NCBI GenBank assembly: GCA_027186245.1
Contig: CP114482.1
Span: 27,175,209-27,239,208, forward strand
Direction of reading: 5' to 3'
DNA from: Coriaria nepalensis
Taxonomy: Eukaryota > Streptophyta > Magnoliopsida > Cucurbitales > Coriariaceae
Length of the DNA: 64,000 nt
Part shown: positions 26,098-37,240 of the stretch, piece after piece
Layout: each line of letters begins with the position of its first letter
Numbering within the stretch: position 1 is the first letter of the stretch
Program-made: the position numbers and the translations under genes
Notes under the pieces: model-generated
The model's database searches: none
Told to the model about the DNA's origin: nothing
What the model saw: the letters and a program-made list of their open reading frames with translations, nothing else

Positions 26098-26939
26098 CAC
26101 GTTTGAAAGGAGAAAATAGAATTCGTTCGAATTTATTTAGAATGACTTAATCACTACAAGAGACTCAATGACATGATTTTAAGGCTAAACAATTGCATTG
26201 TTGCCTTCAATAGATCAAGTTCAAGTTATGCATGGAAGTCATGTTTAAAGTGTGAAGTTCGTTCGAAGTGATTTAGAATGATTTAATGACTGAAAGAGGC
26301 GCAATCATACGACTTTAAGCCTAAAAAAATGCATAGTTGCCTTCGATAGATCATTTGCAAGTTATGCACGAAAGTCGTGTTTTAAATGCACAAATAGAAT
26401 TGGCTCGACGTGCTTTCAAATAATTTAATGATATGAAAAGACTGAATGATATGCTTTTTTAGGCAAAAATAATGCATTGTTGTCGGCAATAGATTAATTG
26501 CAAGTCATATAAGAAAATGATGTTTGAAGAACGAAAGTAGAATTCGTTCCAATTTATTTTCAGGGATGTAATCACTACAAGAGACTCAATGACATGATTT
26601 TAAGGCTAAACAATTGCATTGTTGCCTTCAATAGATCAAGTGCAAGTTATGCATGGAAGTCGTGTTTAAAGTGTGAAGTTTATTCGAAGTGATTTAGAAT
26701 GATTTAATGACTGAAAGAGGCGCAATTATACGACTTTAAGGCTAAAAAAATGCATAGTTGCCTTCAATAGATCATTTGCAAGTTATGCATGAAAGTCGTG
26801 TTTTAAATGCAAAAATAGAATTGGTTCGACGTGCTGTCAAATAATTTAATGATATGAAAAGACTAAATGATATGCTTTTTCGGGCTAAAATAATGCATCG
26901 TTGTCTGCAATAGATTAATTGCAAGTTATGTAAGAAAAT
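26098..26939. repeat. 2-unit block, copy 2 of a tandem duplication (842 bp)
   Basis: Second copy of the 842-bp block. Differences are few, for example atcacgtttgaaagg against atcacgtttcaaagg, gaagaacgaaag against gaagggcgaaag, and cagggatg against caaggatg. Confidence 0.87.
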
Positions 26940-29044
26940 GATGTTTGAAGGGCAAAAACAGAATTTGTTCGAATTAATTTAGAATGATTTAATCAGTACA
27001 AGAGACTCAATGTCACGATTTTCACGCTAAACAAATGCATTGTTGCCTACAATAGATCAAGTGCAAGTTATGCACGAAATTCATGTTTATAATGCGAATT
27101 TCGTTCCAAGTGATTTAGAATGATTTAATGACGGAAAGAGACGCCATTATATGACTTTAAGTCTAAAAAAATGCATAGTTGCCTTCAACAGATCATTTGC
27201 AAGTTATGTATGAAAGTCGTGTTTTAAATGCAAAAATAGAATTGGTTCGGCGTGCTTTCAAATAATATAATGATATGAAAAGACTGAATGATATGCATTT
27301 TAAGGCTAAAATAATGCACTGTTGTCTGCAATAGATTATTTGCAAGTTATGTAAGAAAATCATGTTTGAAAGGCGAAAATAGAATTCGTTCGAATTTATT
27401 TAGAATGAGTTAATCACTACAAGAGACTCAATGACATGATTTTAAGGCTAAACAAATGCATTGTTGCCTACAATAGATCAAGTGCAAGTTCTGCACGAAA
27501 TTCATGTTTAAAATGCGAATTTCGTTCGAAGTGATTTAGAATGATTTAATGACTGAAAGAGACGCAATTATACGACTTTAAGGCTAAGAAAAATGCATAT
27601 TTGCCTTCAATAGATCATTTCCAAGTTATGCACGAAAGTCGTGTTTTAAATGCAAAAGTAGAATTCATTCGGCGTGCTTTCAAATAATTTAATGATATGA
27701 AAAGACTGAATGATATGCTTTTTCAGGCTAAAATCATGCATCGTTGTCTGCAATAGATGAATTGCAAGTTATGTAAGAAAATCACGTTTCAAAAGAGAAA
27801 ATAGAATTCGTTTGAATTTATTTAGAATGACTTAATCACTACAAGAGACTCAATGACTTGATTTTACGGCTAAACAATTGCATTGTTGCCTTCAGTAGAT
27901 CAACTGCAAGTTATGCATGGAAGTCATGTTTAAAGTGTGAAATTTGTTCGAAGTGATTTAGAATGATTTAAGGACTGAAAGAGACGCAATTATATGACTT
28001 TAAGTCTAAAAAAATGCATAGTTGCCTTCAATAGATTTTTTGCAAGTTATGCACGAAAGTCGTGTTTTAAATGCAAAAATATAATTGGTTCGACGTGCTT
28101 TCAAATAATTTAATGATATGAAAAGACTAAATGATATGCTTTTTCAGGCTAAAATCATGCATCGTTGTCTGCAACAAATTAATTGCAAGTTATTTAAGAA
28201 AATCATGTTTGAAGGGCGAAAATCGAATTCGTTCGAATTAATTTAGAATGATTTAATCAGTACAAGAGACTCAATGACATGATTTTAAGGCTAAACAAAT
28301 GCATTGTTGCCTACAATAGATCAAGTGCAAGTTATGCACGAAATTCATGTTTAAAATGCGAATTTTGTTCGAAGTGATTTAGAATTATTTAATGGCTGAA
28401 AGAGACGTAATTATACGACTTTAAGGCTAAAAAAATGCATATTTGCCTTCAATAGATCATTTGCAAGTTATGCATGAAAGTCGTGTTCTAAATGGAAAAA
28501 TAGAATGGTTCAGCGTGCTTTCAAATAATTTAATGATATGAAAAGACTAAATGATATGCTTTTTCAGGCTAAAATAATGCACTGTTGTCTGCAATAGATT
28601 ATTTGCAAGTTATGTTAGAAAATCGTGTTTGAAGGGCGAAACTAGAATTTGTTCGAATTTATTTAGAATGACTTAATCACTACAAGAGACTCAATGACAT
28701 GATTTTAAGGCTAAACAAATGCATTGTTGCCTACAATAGATCAAGTGCAAGTTATGCACGAAATTTGTGTTTAAAATGCGAATTTCGTACGAAGTGATTT
28801 AGAATGATTTAATGACTGAAAGAGACGCAATTATACGACTTTAAGTCTAAAATATTGCATAGTTGCCTTCAATAGATCATTTGCAAGTTAGGTATGAAAG
28901 TCGTGTTTTAAATGCAAAAATAGAATTGGTTCGATGTGCTTTCAAATAATGTAATGATATGAAAAGACTGAATGATATGCATTTTGAGGCTAAAATAATG
29001 CATTGTTGTCTGCAAAAGATAATTTGCAGGTTTTATAAGAAAAT
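26940..29044. repeat. Right end of family I (5 units)
   Basis: C subtypes run Z, X, X, X, Z-like. All A, B and C diagnostics are still family I up to the last base of this interval, so there is no gradual intermixing with family II before the junction. The last unit has gcattttgaggctaaaata and gcaaaagataatttgcagg. A similar gcaaaagataatttgcagg occurs at about 24800, followed in both cases by catgtttgtc. Confidence 0.75.
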
Positions 29045-29462
29045 CATGTTTGTCAGGCGAAAATAGAATTCGTTCGAATTTATTTAGAATGACTTAATCA
29101 CTACAAGAGACTCAATGACATGATTTTAAGGCTAAACAAATGCATTGTTGCCTTCAATAGATCAACTGCAAGTTACGCACGAAAGTCATGTTTAATGGCC
29201 GAATTTCGTTCGAAGTGATTTAGAATGATTTACTGACAAAAAGAGACGCAAAAATATGACTTTAACGCTAAAAAATGCATAGTTGGCATCAGTAGATCAA
29301 TTGCAAGTTATGCATGAAAGTCGCGTTCTAAATGCAAAACGAGAATTGTTTCGAAGTCCTTCAAACAATTTAATGATTGAAAAGACTGAGTGATATGCTT
29401 TTTAACGCTAAAATAATGCATTGTCGTCTTCAATAGATTAATTACAAGTTATGTAAGAAAAT
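29045..29462. repeat. Hybrid unit joining family I and family II
   Basis: The A subunit (29045 to about 29186) starts as family I: gaatttatttagaatg, taatcactac and atgattttaagg up to about 29130. It ends as family II, with gttacgcac at 29172. The B and C that follow are fully family II (gatttactgac, gcaaaaatatgac, gattgaaaagactgag). The stretch between the last family I mark and the first family II mark is common to both families, so the exchange lies between about 29125 and 29174. Confidence 0.87.
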
Positions 29463-30600
29463 AATGTTTGAAGGGCAAAAATAGAATTCGTTCGAATTAA
29501 TTTAGAATGATTTAATGATTCGAAGAGACTCAGTGACATGACTTTAAGGCTAAACAAATGCATTGTTGCCTTCAATAGATCAACTGCAAGTTACGCACGA
29601 AAGTCATGTTTAAAGGCCGAATTTCGTCCGAAGTGATTTAGAATGATTTACTGACAAAAGGAGACGCAAAAATATGACTTTAAGTCTAAACAAATGCATA
29701 GTTGCCATCAATAGATCAATTACAAGTTATGCATGAAATTCGCGTTCTAAATGCAAAAAGAGAATTGGTTCGAAGTGCCTTCAAACAATTTAATGATTGA
29801 AAAGACTGAGTGATATGCTTTTTAACGCTAAAATAATGCATTGTTGTCTTCAATAGATTAATTACAAGTTATGTAAGAAAATAATGTTTGAAGGGCAAAA
29901 GTAGAATTCGTTCGAATTAATTTACAATGTTTCAATGACTAGAAGAGACTCAGTGACATGACTTTAAGGCTAAACAAATGCATTGTTGCCTTCAATAGAT
30001 CAACTGCGGCTTAAACACGAAAGTCATGTTTAAAGGCTGAATTTCGTTCGAAGTGATTTAGAATGATTTACTGACTAAAAGAGACGCAAAAATATGACTT
30101 TAAGGGTAAAAAATGCATAGGTGCCATCAATAGATCAATTGCAAGTTATGCATGAAAGTCGCGTTCTAAATCCAAAAAGAGAATTGGTTCGAAGTGCCTT
30201 CAAACAATTTAATGATTGAAAAGACTGAGTGATATGCTTTTTAACGCTAAAATAGTGCATTTCTGTCTTCAATAGATTAATTACAAGTTATGTAAGAAAA
30301 TAATGTTTGAAGTGCAAGAATAGAATTCGTTCGAATTAATTTAGAATGATTTAATGACTAGAAGAGACTCAGTGATATGACTTTAAGGCTAAACAAATGC
30401 ATTGTTGCCTTCAATAGATCAACTGCAAGTTACGCACGAAAGTCATGTTTAAAGGCCGAATTTCGTTCGAAGTGATTTAGAATGATTTACTGACAAAAAG
30501 AGACGCAAAAATATGACTTTAACGCTAAAAAATGTATAGTTGCCATCAATAGATCAATTGCAAGTTATGCATGAAATTCGCGTTCTAAATGCAAAAAGAG
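29463..30600. repeat. Segmental duplicate, offset 4050 bp, left copy
   Basis: Matches 33513-34650. Shared private marks include gattcgaagag, atttcgtccgaagtg, tacaatgtttcaatgac, gcggcttaaacacg and gaagtgcaagaatag. The offset of 4050 bp is not a whole number of 419-bp units. It becomes one (10 units) when the ~142 bp lost at 31836 is added back. Confidence 0.82.
29485..29498. other. 14-bp dyad in subunit A (representative copy)
   Basis: AATTCG-TT-CGAATT is a perfect inverted repeat of two 6-bp arms around TT. It overlaps the EcoRI site and recurs in most family II A subunits and in the gttcgaatt forms of family I. In the family I form with gttccaatt the right arm is broken. A dyad kept in many units could be a protein-binding site, but the sequence alone does not show that any protein binds it. 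Confidence 0.6.
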
Positions 30601-31558
30601 AATTGGTTCGAAGTGGCTTCAAACAATTTAATGATTGAAAAGACTGAGTGATATGCTTTTTAACGCTAAAATAATGCATTGTTGTCTTCAATAGATTAAT
30701 TACAGGTTATGTAAGAAAATAATGTTTGAAGGGCAAAAATAGAATTAGTTCGAATTAATTTAGAATGATTTAATGACTAGAAGAGACTCAGTGACATGAC
30801 TTTAAGGCTAAACAAATGCATTGTTGCCTTCAATAGATCAACTGCAAGTTACGAACAAAAGTCATGTTTAAAGGCCGAATTTCGTTCGATGTGATTTAGA
30901 ATGATTTACTGACAAAAAGAGACGCAAAAATATGACTTTAAGGCTAAAAAATGCATAGTTGCCATCAATAGATCAATTGCAAGTTATGCATGAAAGTCGC
31001 GTTTTAAATGCAAAAATAGAATTGCTTCGAAGAGCCTTCAAACAATTTAATAATTGAAAAGACAGAGTGATATGCTTTTTAACGCTAAAATAATGCATTG
31101 TTGTCTTCAAAAGATTAATTACAAGTTATGTAAGAAAATAATGTTTGAAGGGCAAAAATAGAATTCGTTCGAATTAATTTAGAATGATTTAATGACTAGA
31201 AGAGACTCAGTGACATGACTTTAAGGCTAAACAAATGCATTGGTGCCTTCAGTAGATCAACTGCAAGTTACGCACGAAAGTCATGTTTAAAGGCCGAATT
31301 TCGTTCGAAGTGATTTAGAATGATTTACTGACAAAAAGAGACGCAAAAATATGACTTTAACGCTAAAAAATGTATAGTTGCCATCAATAGATCAATTGCA
31401 AGTTATGCATGAAAGTCGCGTTCTAAATGCAAAAAGAGAATTGTTTCGAAGTTCCTTCAAACAATTTAATGATTGAAAACACTGAGTGATATGCTTTTTA
31501 ACGCTAAAATAATGCATTGTCGTCTTCAATAGATTAATTACAAGTTATGTAAGAACAT

Positions 31559-31835
31559 AATGTTTGAAGGGCAAAAATAGAATTAGTTCGAATTAATTTA
31601 GAATGATTTAATGACTAGAAGAGACTCAGTGACATGACTTTAAGGCTAAACAAATGCATTGTTGCCTTCAATAGATCAACTGCAAGTTACGAACAAAAGT
31701 CATGTTTAAAGGCCGAATTTCGTTCGATGTGATTTAGAATGATTTACTGACAAAAAGAGACGCAAAAATATGACTTTAAGGCTAAAAAATGCATAGTTGC
31801 CATCAATAGATCAATTGCAAGTTATGCATGAAAGT
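31559..31835. repeat. Two-subunit unit (A-B only)
   Basis: The only unit in the window that is not a trimer. A and B are normal, but the C that should follow survives only as 26 bp (31836-31861) and is fused to the interior of the next A. The unit is about 142 bp short. Confidence 0.9.
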
Positions 31836-31861
31836 CGCGTTTTAAATGCAAAAATAGAATT
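31836..31861. other. C/A subunit fusion, register break in the trimer
   Basis: The sequence reads as the first 26 bp of a C subunit (cgcgttttaaatgc, then aaaaatagaatt) and continues at 31862 as an A subunit from cgttcgaattaatt onward. Normal A and C both carry gcaaaaatagaatt at exactly this offset. An exchange between misaligned C and A subunits within that 14-bp identity explains the loss of one subunit length. A misassembly here is the main alternative. Confidence 0.85.
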
Positions 31862-33470
31862 CGTTCGAATTAATTTAGAATGATTTAATGATTCGAAGAG
31901 ACTCAGTGACATGACTTTAAGGCTAAACAAATGCATTGTTGCCTTCAATAGATCAACTGCGGGTTACGCACGAAAGTCATGTTTAAAGGCTGAATTTCGT
32001 TCGAAGTGATTTAGAATGATTTACTGACTAAAAGAGACGCAAAAATATGACTTTAAGGGTAAAAAATGCATAGGTGCCATCAATAGATCAATTGCAAGTT
32101 TTGCATGAAAGTCGCGTTCGAAATCCAAAAAGAGAATTGGTTCGAAGTGCCTTCAAACAATTTAATGATTGAAAAGACTGAGTGATATGCTTTTTAACGC
32201 TAAAATAGTGCATTTCTGCCTTCAATAGATTAATTACAAGTTATGTAAGAAAATAATGTTTGAAGTGCAAGAATAGAATTCGTTCGAATTAATTTAGAAT
32301 GATTTAATGACTAGAAGAGACTCAGTGATATGACTTTAAGGCTAAACAAATGCATTGTTGCCTTCAATAGATCAACTGCAAGTTACGCACGAAAGCCATG
32401 TTTAAAGGCCGAATTTCGTTCGAAGTGATTCAGAATGATTTTAGTGACAAAAGGAGACGCAAAAATATGACTTTAAGGGTAAAAAATGCATAGGTGCCAT
32501 CAATAGATCAATTACAAGTTATGCATGAAAGTCGCGGTCTAAATGCGAAAAGAGAATTGGTTCGAAGTGCCTTCAAACAATTTAATGATTGAAAAGACTG
32601 AGTGATATGCTTTTTAACGCTAAAATAGTGCGTTGTCGTCTTCAATAGATTAATTACAAGTTATGTAAGAAAATAATTTTTGAAGTGCAAAAATAGAATT
32701 CGTTCGAATTAATTTAGAATGATTTAATGACTAGAAGAAACTCAGTGACATGACTTTAAGGCTAAACAAATGCATTGTAGCCTTCAATAGATCAACTGCA
32801 AGTTACGCACGAAAGTCATGTTTAAAGGCCGAATTTCGTTCGAAGTGATTTAGAATGATTTACTGACAAAAAGAGACGCAAAAATATGACTTTAACGCTA
32901 AAAAATGCATAGTTGCCATCAATAGATCAATTGCAAGTTATGCATGAAAGTCGCGTTCTAAATGCAAAAAGAGAATTGGTTCGAAGTCCTTCAAACAATT
33001 TAATGATTGAAAAGACTGAGTGATATGCTTTTTAACGCAAAAATAAACCATTGCCGTCTTCAATAGATTAATTACAAGTTATGTAAGAAAATAATGTTTG
33101 AAGGGCAAAAATAGAATTCGTTCGAATTAATTTAGAATGATTTAATGACTAGAAGAGACTCATTGACATGACTTTAAGGCTAAACAAATGCATTGTTGCC
33201 TTCAATAGATCAACTGCAAGTTACGCACGAAAGCCATGTTTAAAGGCCGAATTTCGTTCGAAGTGATTCAGAATGATTTTAGTGACAAAAGGAGACGCAA
33301 AAATATGACTTTAAGGGTAAAAAATGCATAGGTGCCATCAATAGATCAATTACAAGTTATGCATGAAAGTCGCGGTCTAAATGCGAAAAGAGAATTGGTT
33401 CGAACTGCCTTCAAACAATTTAATGATTGAAAAGACTGAGTGATATGCTTTTTAACGCTAAAATAATGCA
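31862..33470. repeat. Segmental duplicate, offset 2935 bp (7 units), left copy
   Basis: Matches 34797-36405. Shared marks include gattcgaagag (31891 and 34826), gcgggttacgcac, gattcagaatgattttag twice with 838 bp between, aaaataatttttgaagtg, cattgtagcc and aaaataaaccattg. Agreement ends near 33470, where gtcgtcttcaatag here corresponds to gttgtctttaatag in the other copy. Confidence 0.85.
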
Positions 33471-33512
33471 TTGTCGTCTTCAATAGATTAATTACAAGTT
33501 ATGTAAGAAAAT
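33093..33512 (+). repeat. Representative family II unit (A-B-C trimer)
   Basis: A 420-bp unit with A (33093-33234), B (33235-33370) and C (33371-33512). The same three-part plan as family I is kept, but with family II diagnostics throughout. This copy belongs to the subtype with gattcagaatgattttag in B and gcggtctaaatgcg in C. That subtype recurs in whole or part at 32255, 35190, 36028, 38545, 41061 and 43994, which makes it a useful marker for segmental duplications. Confidence 0.92.
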
Positions 33513-34650
33513 AATGTTTGAAGGGCAAAAATAGAATTCGTTCGAATTAATTTAGAATGATTTAATGATTCGAAGAGACTCAGTGACATGACTTTAAGGC
33601 TAAACAAATGCATTGTTGCCTTCAATAGATCAACTGCAAGTTACGCACGAAAGTCATGTTTAAAGGCCGAATTTCGTCCGAAGTGATTTAGAATGATTTA
33701 CTGACAAAAGGAGAGGCAAAAATATGACTTTAAGTCTAAACAAATGCATAGTTGCCATCAATAGATCAATTACAAGTTATGCATGAAATTCGCGTTCTAA
33801 ATGCAAAAAGAGAATTGGTTCGAAGTGCCTTCAAACAATTTAATGATTGAAAAGACTGAGTGATATGCTTTTTAACGCTAAAATAATGCATTGTTGTCTT
33901 CAATAGATTAATTACAAGTTATGTAAGAAAATAATGTTTGAAGGGCAAAAGTAGAATTCGTTCGAATTAATTTACAATGTTTCAATGACTAGAAGAGACT
34001 CAGTGACATGACTTTAAGGCTAAACAAATGCATTGTTGCCTTCAATAGATCAACTGCGGCTTAAACACGAAAGTCATGTTTAAAGGCTGAATTTCGTTCG
34101 AAGTGATTTAGAATGATTTACTGACTAAAAGAGACGCAAAAATATGACTTTAAGGGTAAAAAATGCATAGGTGCCATCAATAGATCAATTGCAAGTTATG
34201 CATGAAAGTCGCGTTCTAAATCCAAAAAGAGAATTGGTTCGAAGTGCCTTCAAACAATTTAATGATTGAAAAGACTGAGTGATATGCTTTTTAACGCTAA
34301 AATAGTGCATTTCTGTCTTCAATAGATTAATTACAAGTTATGTAAGAAAATAATGTTTGAAGTGCAAGAATAGAATTCGTTCGAATTAATTTAGAATGAT
34401 TTAATGACTAGAAGAGACTCAGTGATATGACTTTAAGGCTAAACAAATGCATTGTTGCCTTCAATAGATCAACTGCAAGTTACGCACGAAAGTCATGTTT
34501 AAAGGCCGAATTTCGTTCGAAGTGATTTAGAATGATTTACTGACAAAAAGAGACGCAAAAATATGACTTTAACGCTAAAAAATGTATAGTTGCCATCAAT
34601 AGATCAATTGCAAGTTATGCATGAAAGTCGCGTTCTAAATGCAAAAAGAG
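33513..34650. repeat. Segmental duplicate, offset 4050 bp, right copy
   Basis: Partner of 29463-30600. It includes the tacaatgtttcaatgac marker at about 33973. That marker is also found near 29923, 37747 and 39844, which links at least four segments of family II. Confidence 0.82.
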
Positions 34651-34796
34651 AATTGTTTCGAAGTGCCTTCAAACAATTTAATGATTGAAAACACTGAGTG
34701 ATATGCTTTTTAACGCTAAAATAATGCATTGTCGTCTTCAATAGATTAATTACAAGTTATGTAAGAACAAAATGTTTGAAGGGCAAAAATAGAATT

Positions 34797-36405
34797 CGTT
34801 CGAATTAATTTAGAATGATTTAATGATTCGAAGAGACTCAGTGACATGAATTTAAGGCTAAACAAATGCATTGTTGCCTTCAATAGATCAACTGCGGGTT
34901 ACGCACGAAAGTCATGTTTAAAGGCTGAATTTTGTTCGAAGTGATTTAGAATGATTTACTGACTAAAAGAGACGCAAAAATATGACTTTAAGGGTAAAAA
35001 CTGCATAGGTGCCATCAATAGATCAATTGCAAGTTATGCATGAAAGTCGCGTTCTAAATCCAAAAAGAGAATTGGTTCGAAGTGCCTTCAAACAATTTAA
35101 TGATTGAAAAGACTGAGTGATATGCTTTTTAACGCTAAAATAGTGCATTTCTGCCTTCAATAGATTAATTACAAGTTATGTAAGAAAATAATGTTTGAAG
35201 TGCAAAAATAGAATTCGTTCGAATTAATTTAGAATGATTTAATGACTAGAAGAGACTCAGTGATATGACTTTAAGGCTAAACAAATGCATTGTTGCCTTC
35301 AATAGATCAACTGCAAGTTACGCACGAAAGCCATGTTTAAAGGCCGAATTTCGTTCGAAGTGATTCAGAATGATTTTAGTGACAAAAGGAGACGCAAAAA
35401 TATGACTTTAAGGGTAAAAAATGCATAGGTGCCATCAATAGATCAATTACAAGTTATGCATGAAAGTCGCGGTCTAAATGCGAAAAGAGAATTGGTTCGA
35501 AGTGCCTTCAAACAATTTAATGATTGAAAAGACTGAGTGATATGCTTTTTAACGCTAAAATAGTGCGTTGTCGTCTTCAATAGATTAATTACAAGTTATG
35601 TAAGAAAATAATTTTTGAAGTGCAAAAATAGAATTCGTTCGAATTAATTTAGAATGATTTAATGACTAGAAGAAACTCAGTGACATGACTTTAAGGCTAA
35701 ACAAATGCATTGTAGCCTTCAATAGATCAACTGCAAGTTACGCACGAAAGTCATGTTTAAAGGCCGAATTTCGTTCGAAGTGATTTAGAATGATTTACTG
35801 ACAAAAAGAGACGCAAAAATATGACTTTAACGCTAAAAAATGCATAGTTGCCATCAATAGATCAATTGCAAGTTATGCATGAAAGTCGCGTTCTAAATGC
35901 AAAAAGAGAATTGGTTCGAAGTCCTTCAAACAATTTAATGATTGAAAAGACTGAGTGATATGCTTTTTAAAGCAAAAATAAACCATTGTCGTCTTCAATA
36001 GATTAATTACAAGTTATGTAAGAAAATAATGTTTGAAGGGCAAAAATAGAATTCGTTCGAATTAATTTAGAATGATTTAATGACTAGAAGAGACTCATTG
36101 ACATGACTTTAAGGCTAAACAAATGCATTGTTGCCTTCAATAGATCAACTGCAAGTTACGCACGAAAGCCATGTTTAAAGGCCGAATTTCGTTCGAAGTG
36201 ATTCAGAATGATTTTAGTGACAAAAGGAGACGCAAAAATATGACTTTAAGGGTAAAAAATGCATAGGTGCCATCAATAGATCAATTACAAGTTATGCATG
36301 AAAGTCGCGGTCTAAATGCGAAAAGAGAATTGGTTCGAAGTGCCTTCAAACAATTTAATGATTGAAAAGACTGAGTGATATGCTTTTTAACGCTAAAATA
36401 ATGCA
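34797..36405. repeat. Segmental duplicate, offset 2935 bp (7 units), right copy
   Basis: Partner of 31862-33470. The left edge lies close to the start of this A subunit. In the left copy the corresponding position is the C/A fusion point, so the fusion itself is not part of what was duplicated: the unit here begins with a normal A start at 34771. Confidence 0.85.
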
Positions 36406-37240
36406 TTGTTGTCTTTAATAGATTAATTACAGGTTATGTAAGAAAATAATGTTTGAAGGGGAAAAATAGAATTCGTATGAATTAATTTAGAATGATTTAA
36501 TGACTAGAAGAGACTCAGTGACATGACTTTAAGGCTAAACAAATGCATTGTAGCCTTCAATAGATCAGCTGCAAGTTACGGACAAAAGTCATGTTTAAAG
36601 GCCGAATTTCGTTCGAAGTGATTTAGAATGATTTACTGACTAAAAGAGACGCAAAAATATGACTTTAATGCTAAAAAAATGAATAGGTGCCATCAATAGA
36701 TCAATCACAAGTTATGCATGAAAGTCGCGTTCATAATGCAAAAAGATAATTGGTTCAAAATGCCTTCAAACAATTTAATGATTGAAAAGACTGAGTGATA
36801 TGCTTGTTAATGCTAAAATAATGCATTATTGTCTTGAATAGATCAATTACAAGTTATGTAAGAAAATAATGTTTGAAGGGCGAAAATAGAATTCGTTCGA
36901 ATTAATTTAGAATGATTTAATGACTAGAAGAGACTCAGTGACATGACTTTAAGGCTAAACAAATGCATTGTTGCCTTCAATAGATCAACCGCGGGTTACG
37001 CACGAAAGTCATGTTTAAAGGCCGAATTTCGTTCGAAGTGATTTACAATGATTTACTGACTAAAAGAGAAGCAAAAATATGACTTTAACGCTAAAAAATG
37101 CATAGGTGCCATCAATAGATCAATTGCCAGTTATGCATAAAAGTCGCGTTCTAAATGCAAAAAGAGAATTGGTTCGACGTGCCTTCAAACAATTTAATGA
37201 TTGAAAAGACTGAGTGATATGCTTTTTAACGCTAAAATAG
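35610..37240. repeat. Segmental duplicate, offset 7966 bp (19 units), left copy
   Basis: Matches 43576-45206. Shared marks are aaaataatttttgaagtg, aaaataaaccattg, agaattcgtatgaattaa (36469 and 44435), gatcagctgcaagttacgg, tatgcttgttaatgct, gtcttgaatagatc and gagaagc/gcgaagc in B. A few substitutions separate the copies, e.g. gcattattgtc here against gcattgttgtc. Confidence 0.83.

Larger units (their letters stand above)
1..29044. repeat. Family I satellite block (69 units, ~421 bp)
   Basis: Sixty-nine complete units average 420.9 bp. Diagnostic bases are: in A, atgattttaagg and usually taatcactac or taatcagtac; in B, gacgcaattatacgac and mostly cttcaatagatcatttg; in C, atgatatgaaaagact. C subunits fall into recurring subtypes. 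I call them W (tttttggccaaaata), W2 (tttttgcccaaaata), X (tttttcaggctaaaa), X' (X with ggaaagactaaatg and gcaaaagattattt), Y (ttttttaggcaaaaa) and Z (gcattttaa). Their order exposes the higher-order structure listed separately. Family I ends at the hybrid unit beginning at 29045. Confidence 0.92.

Noticed and set aside
32834..32850. A true CENP-B box
   Set aside because: The right-hand CGGG core required in mammalian CENP-B binding is absent (TGAT instead), so only a partial resemblance is reported.
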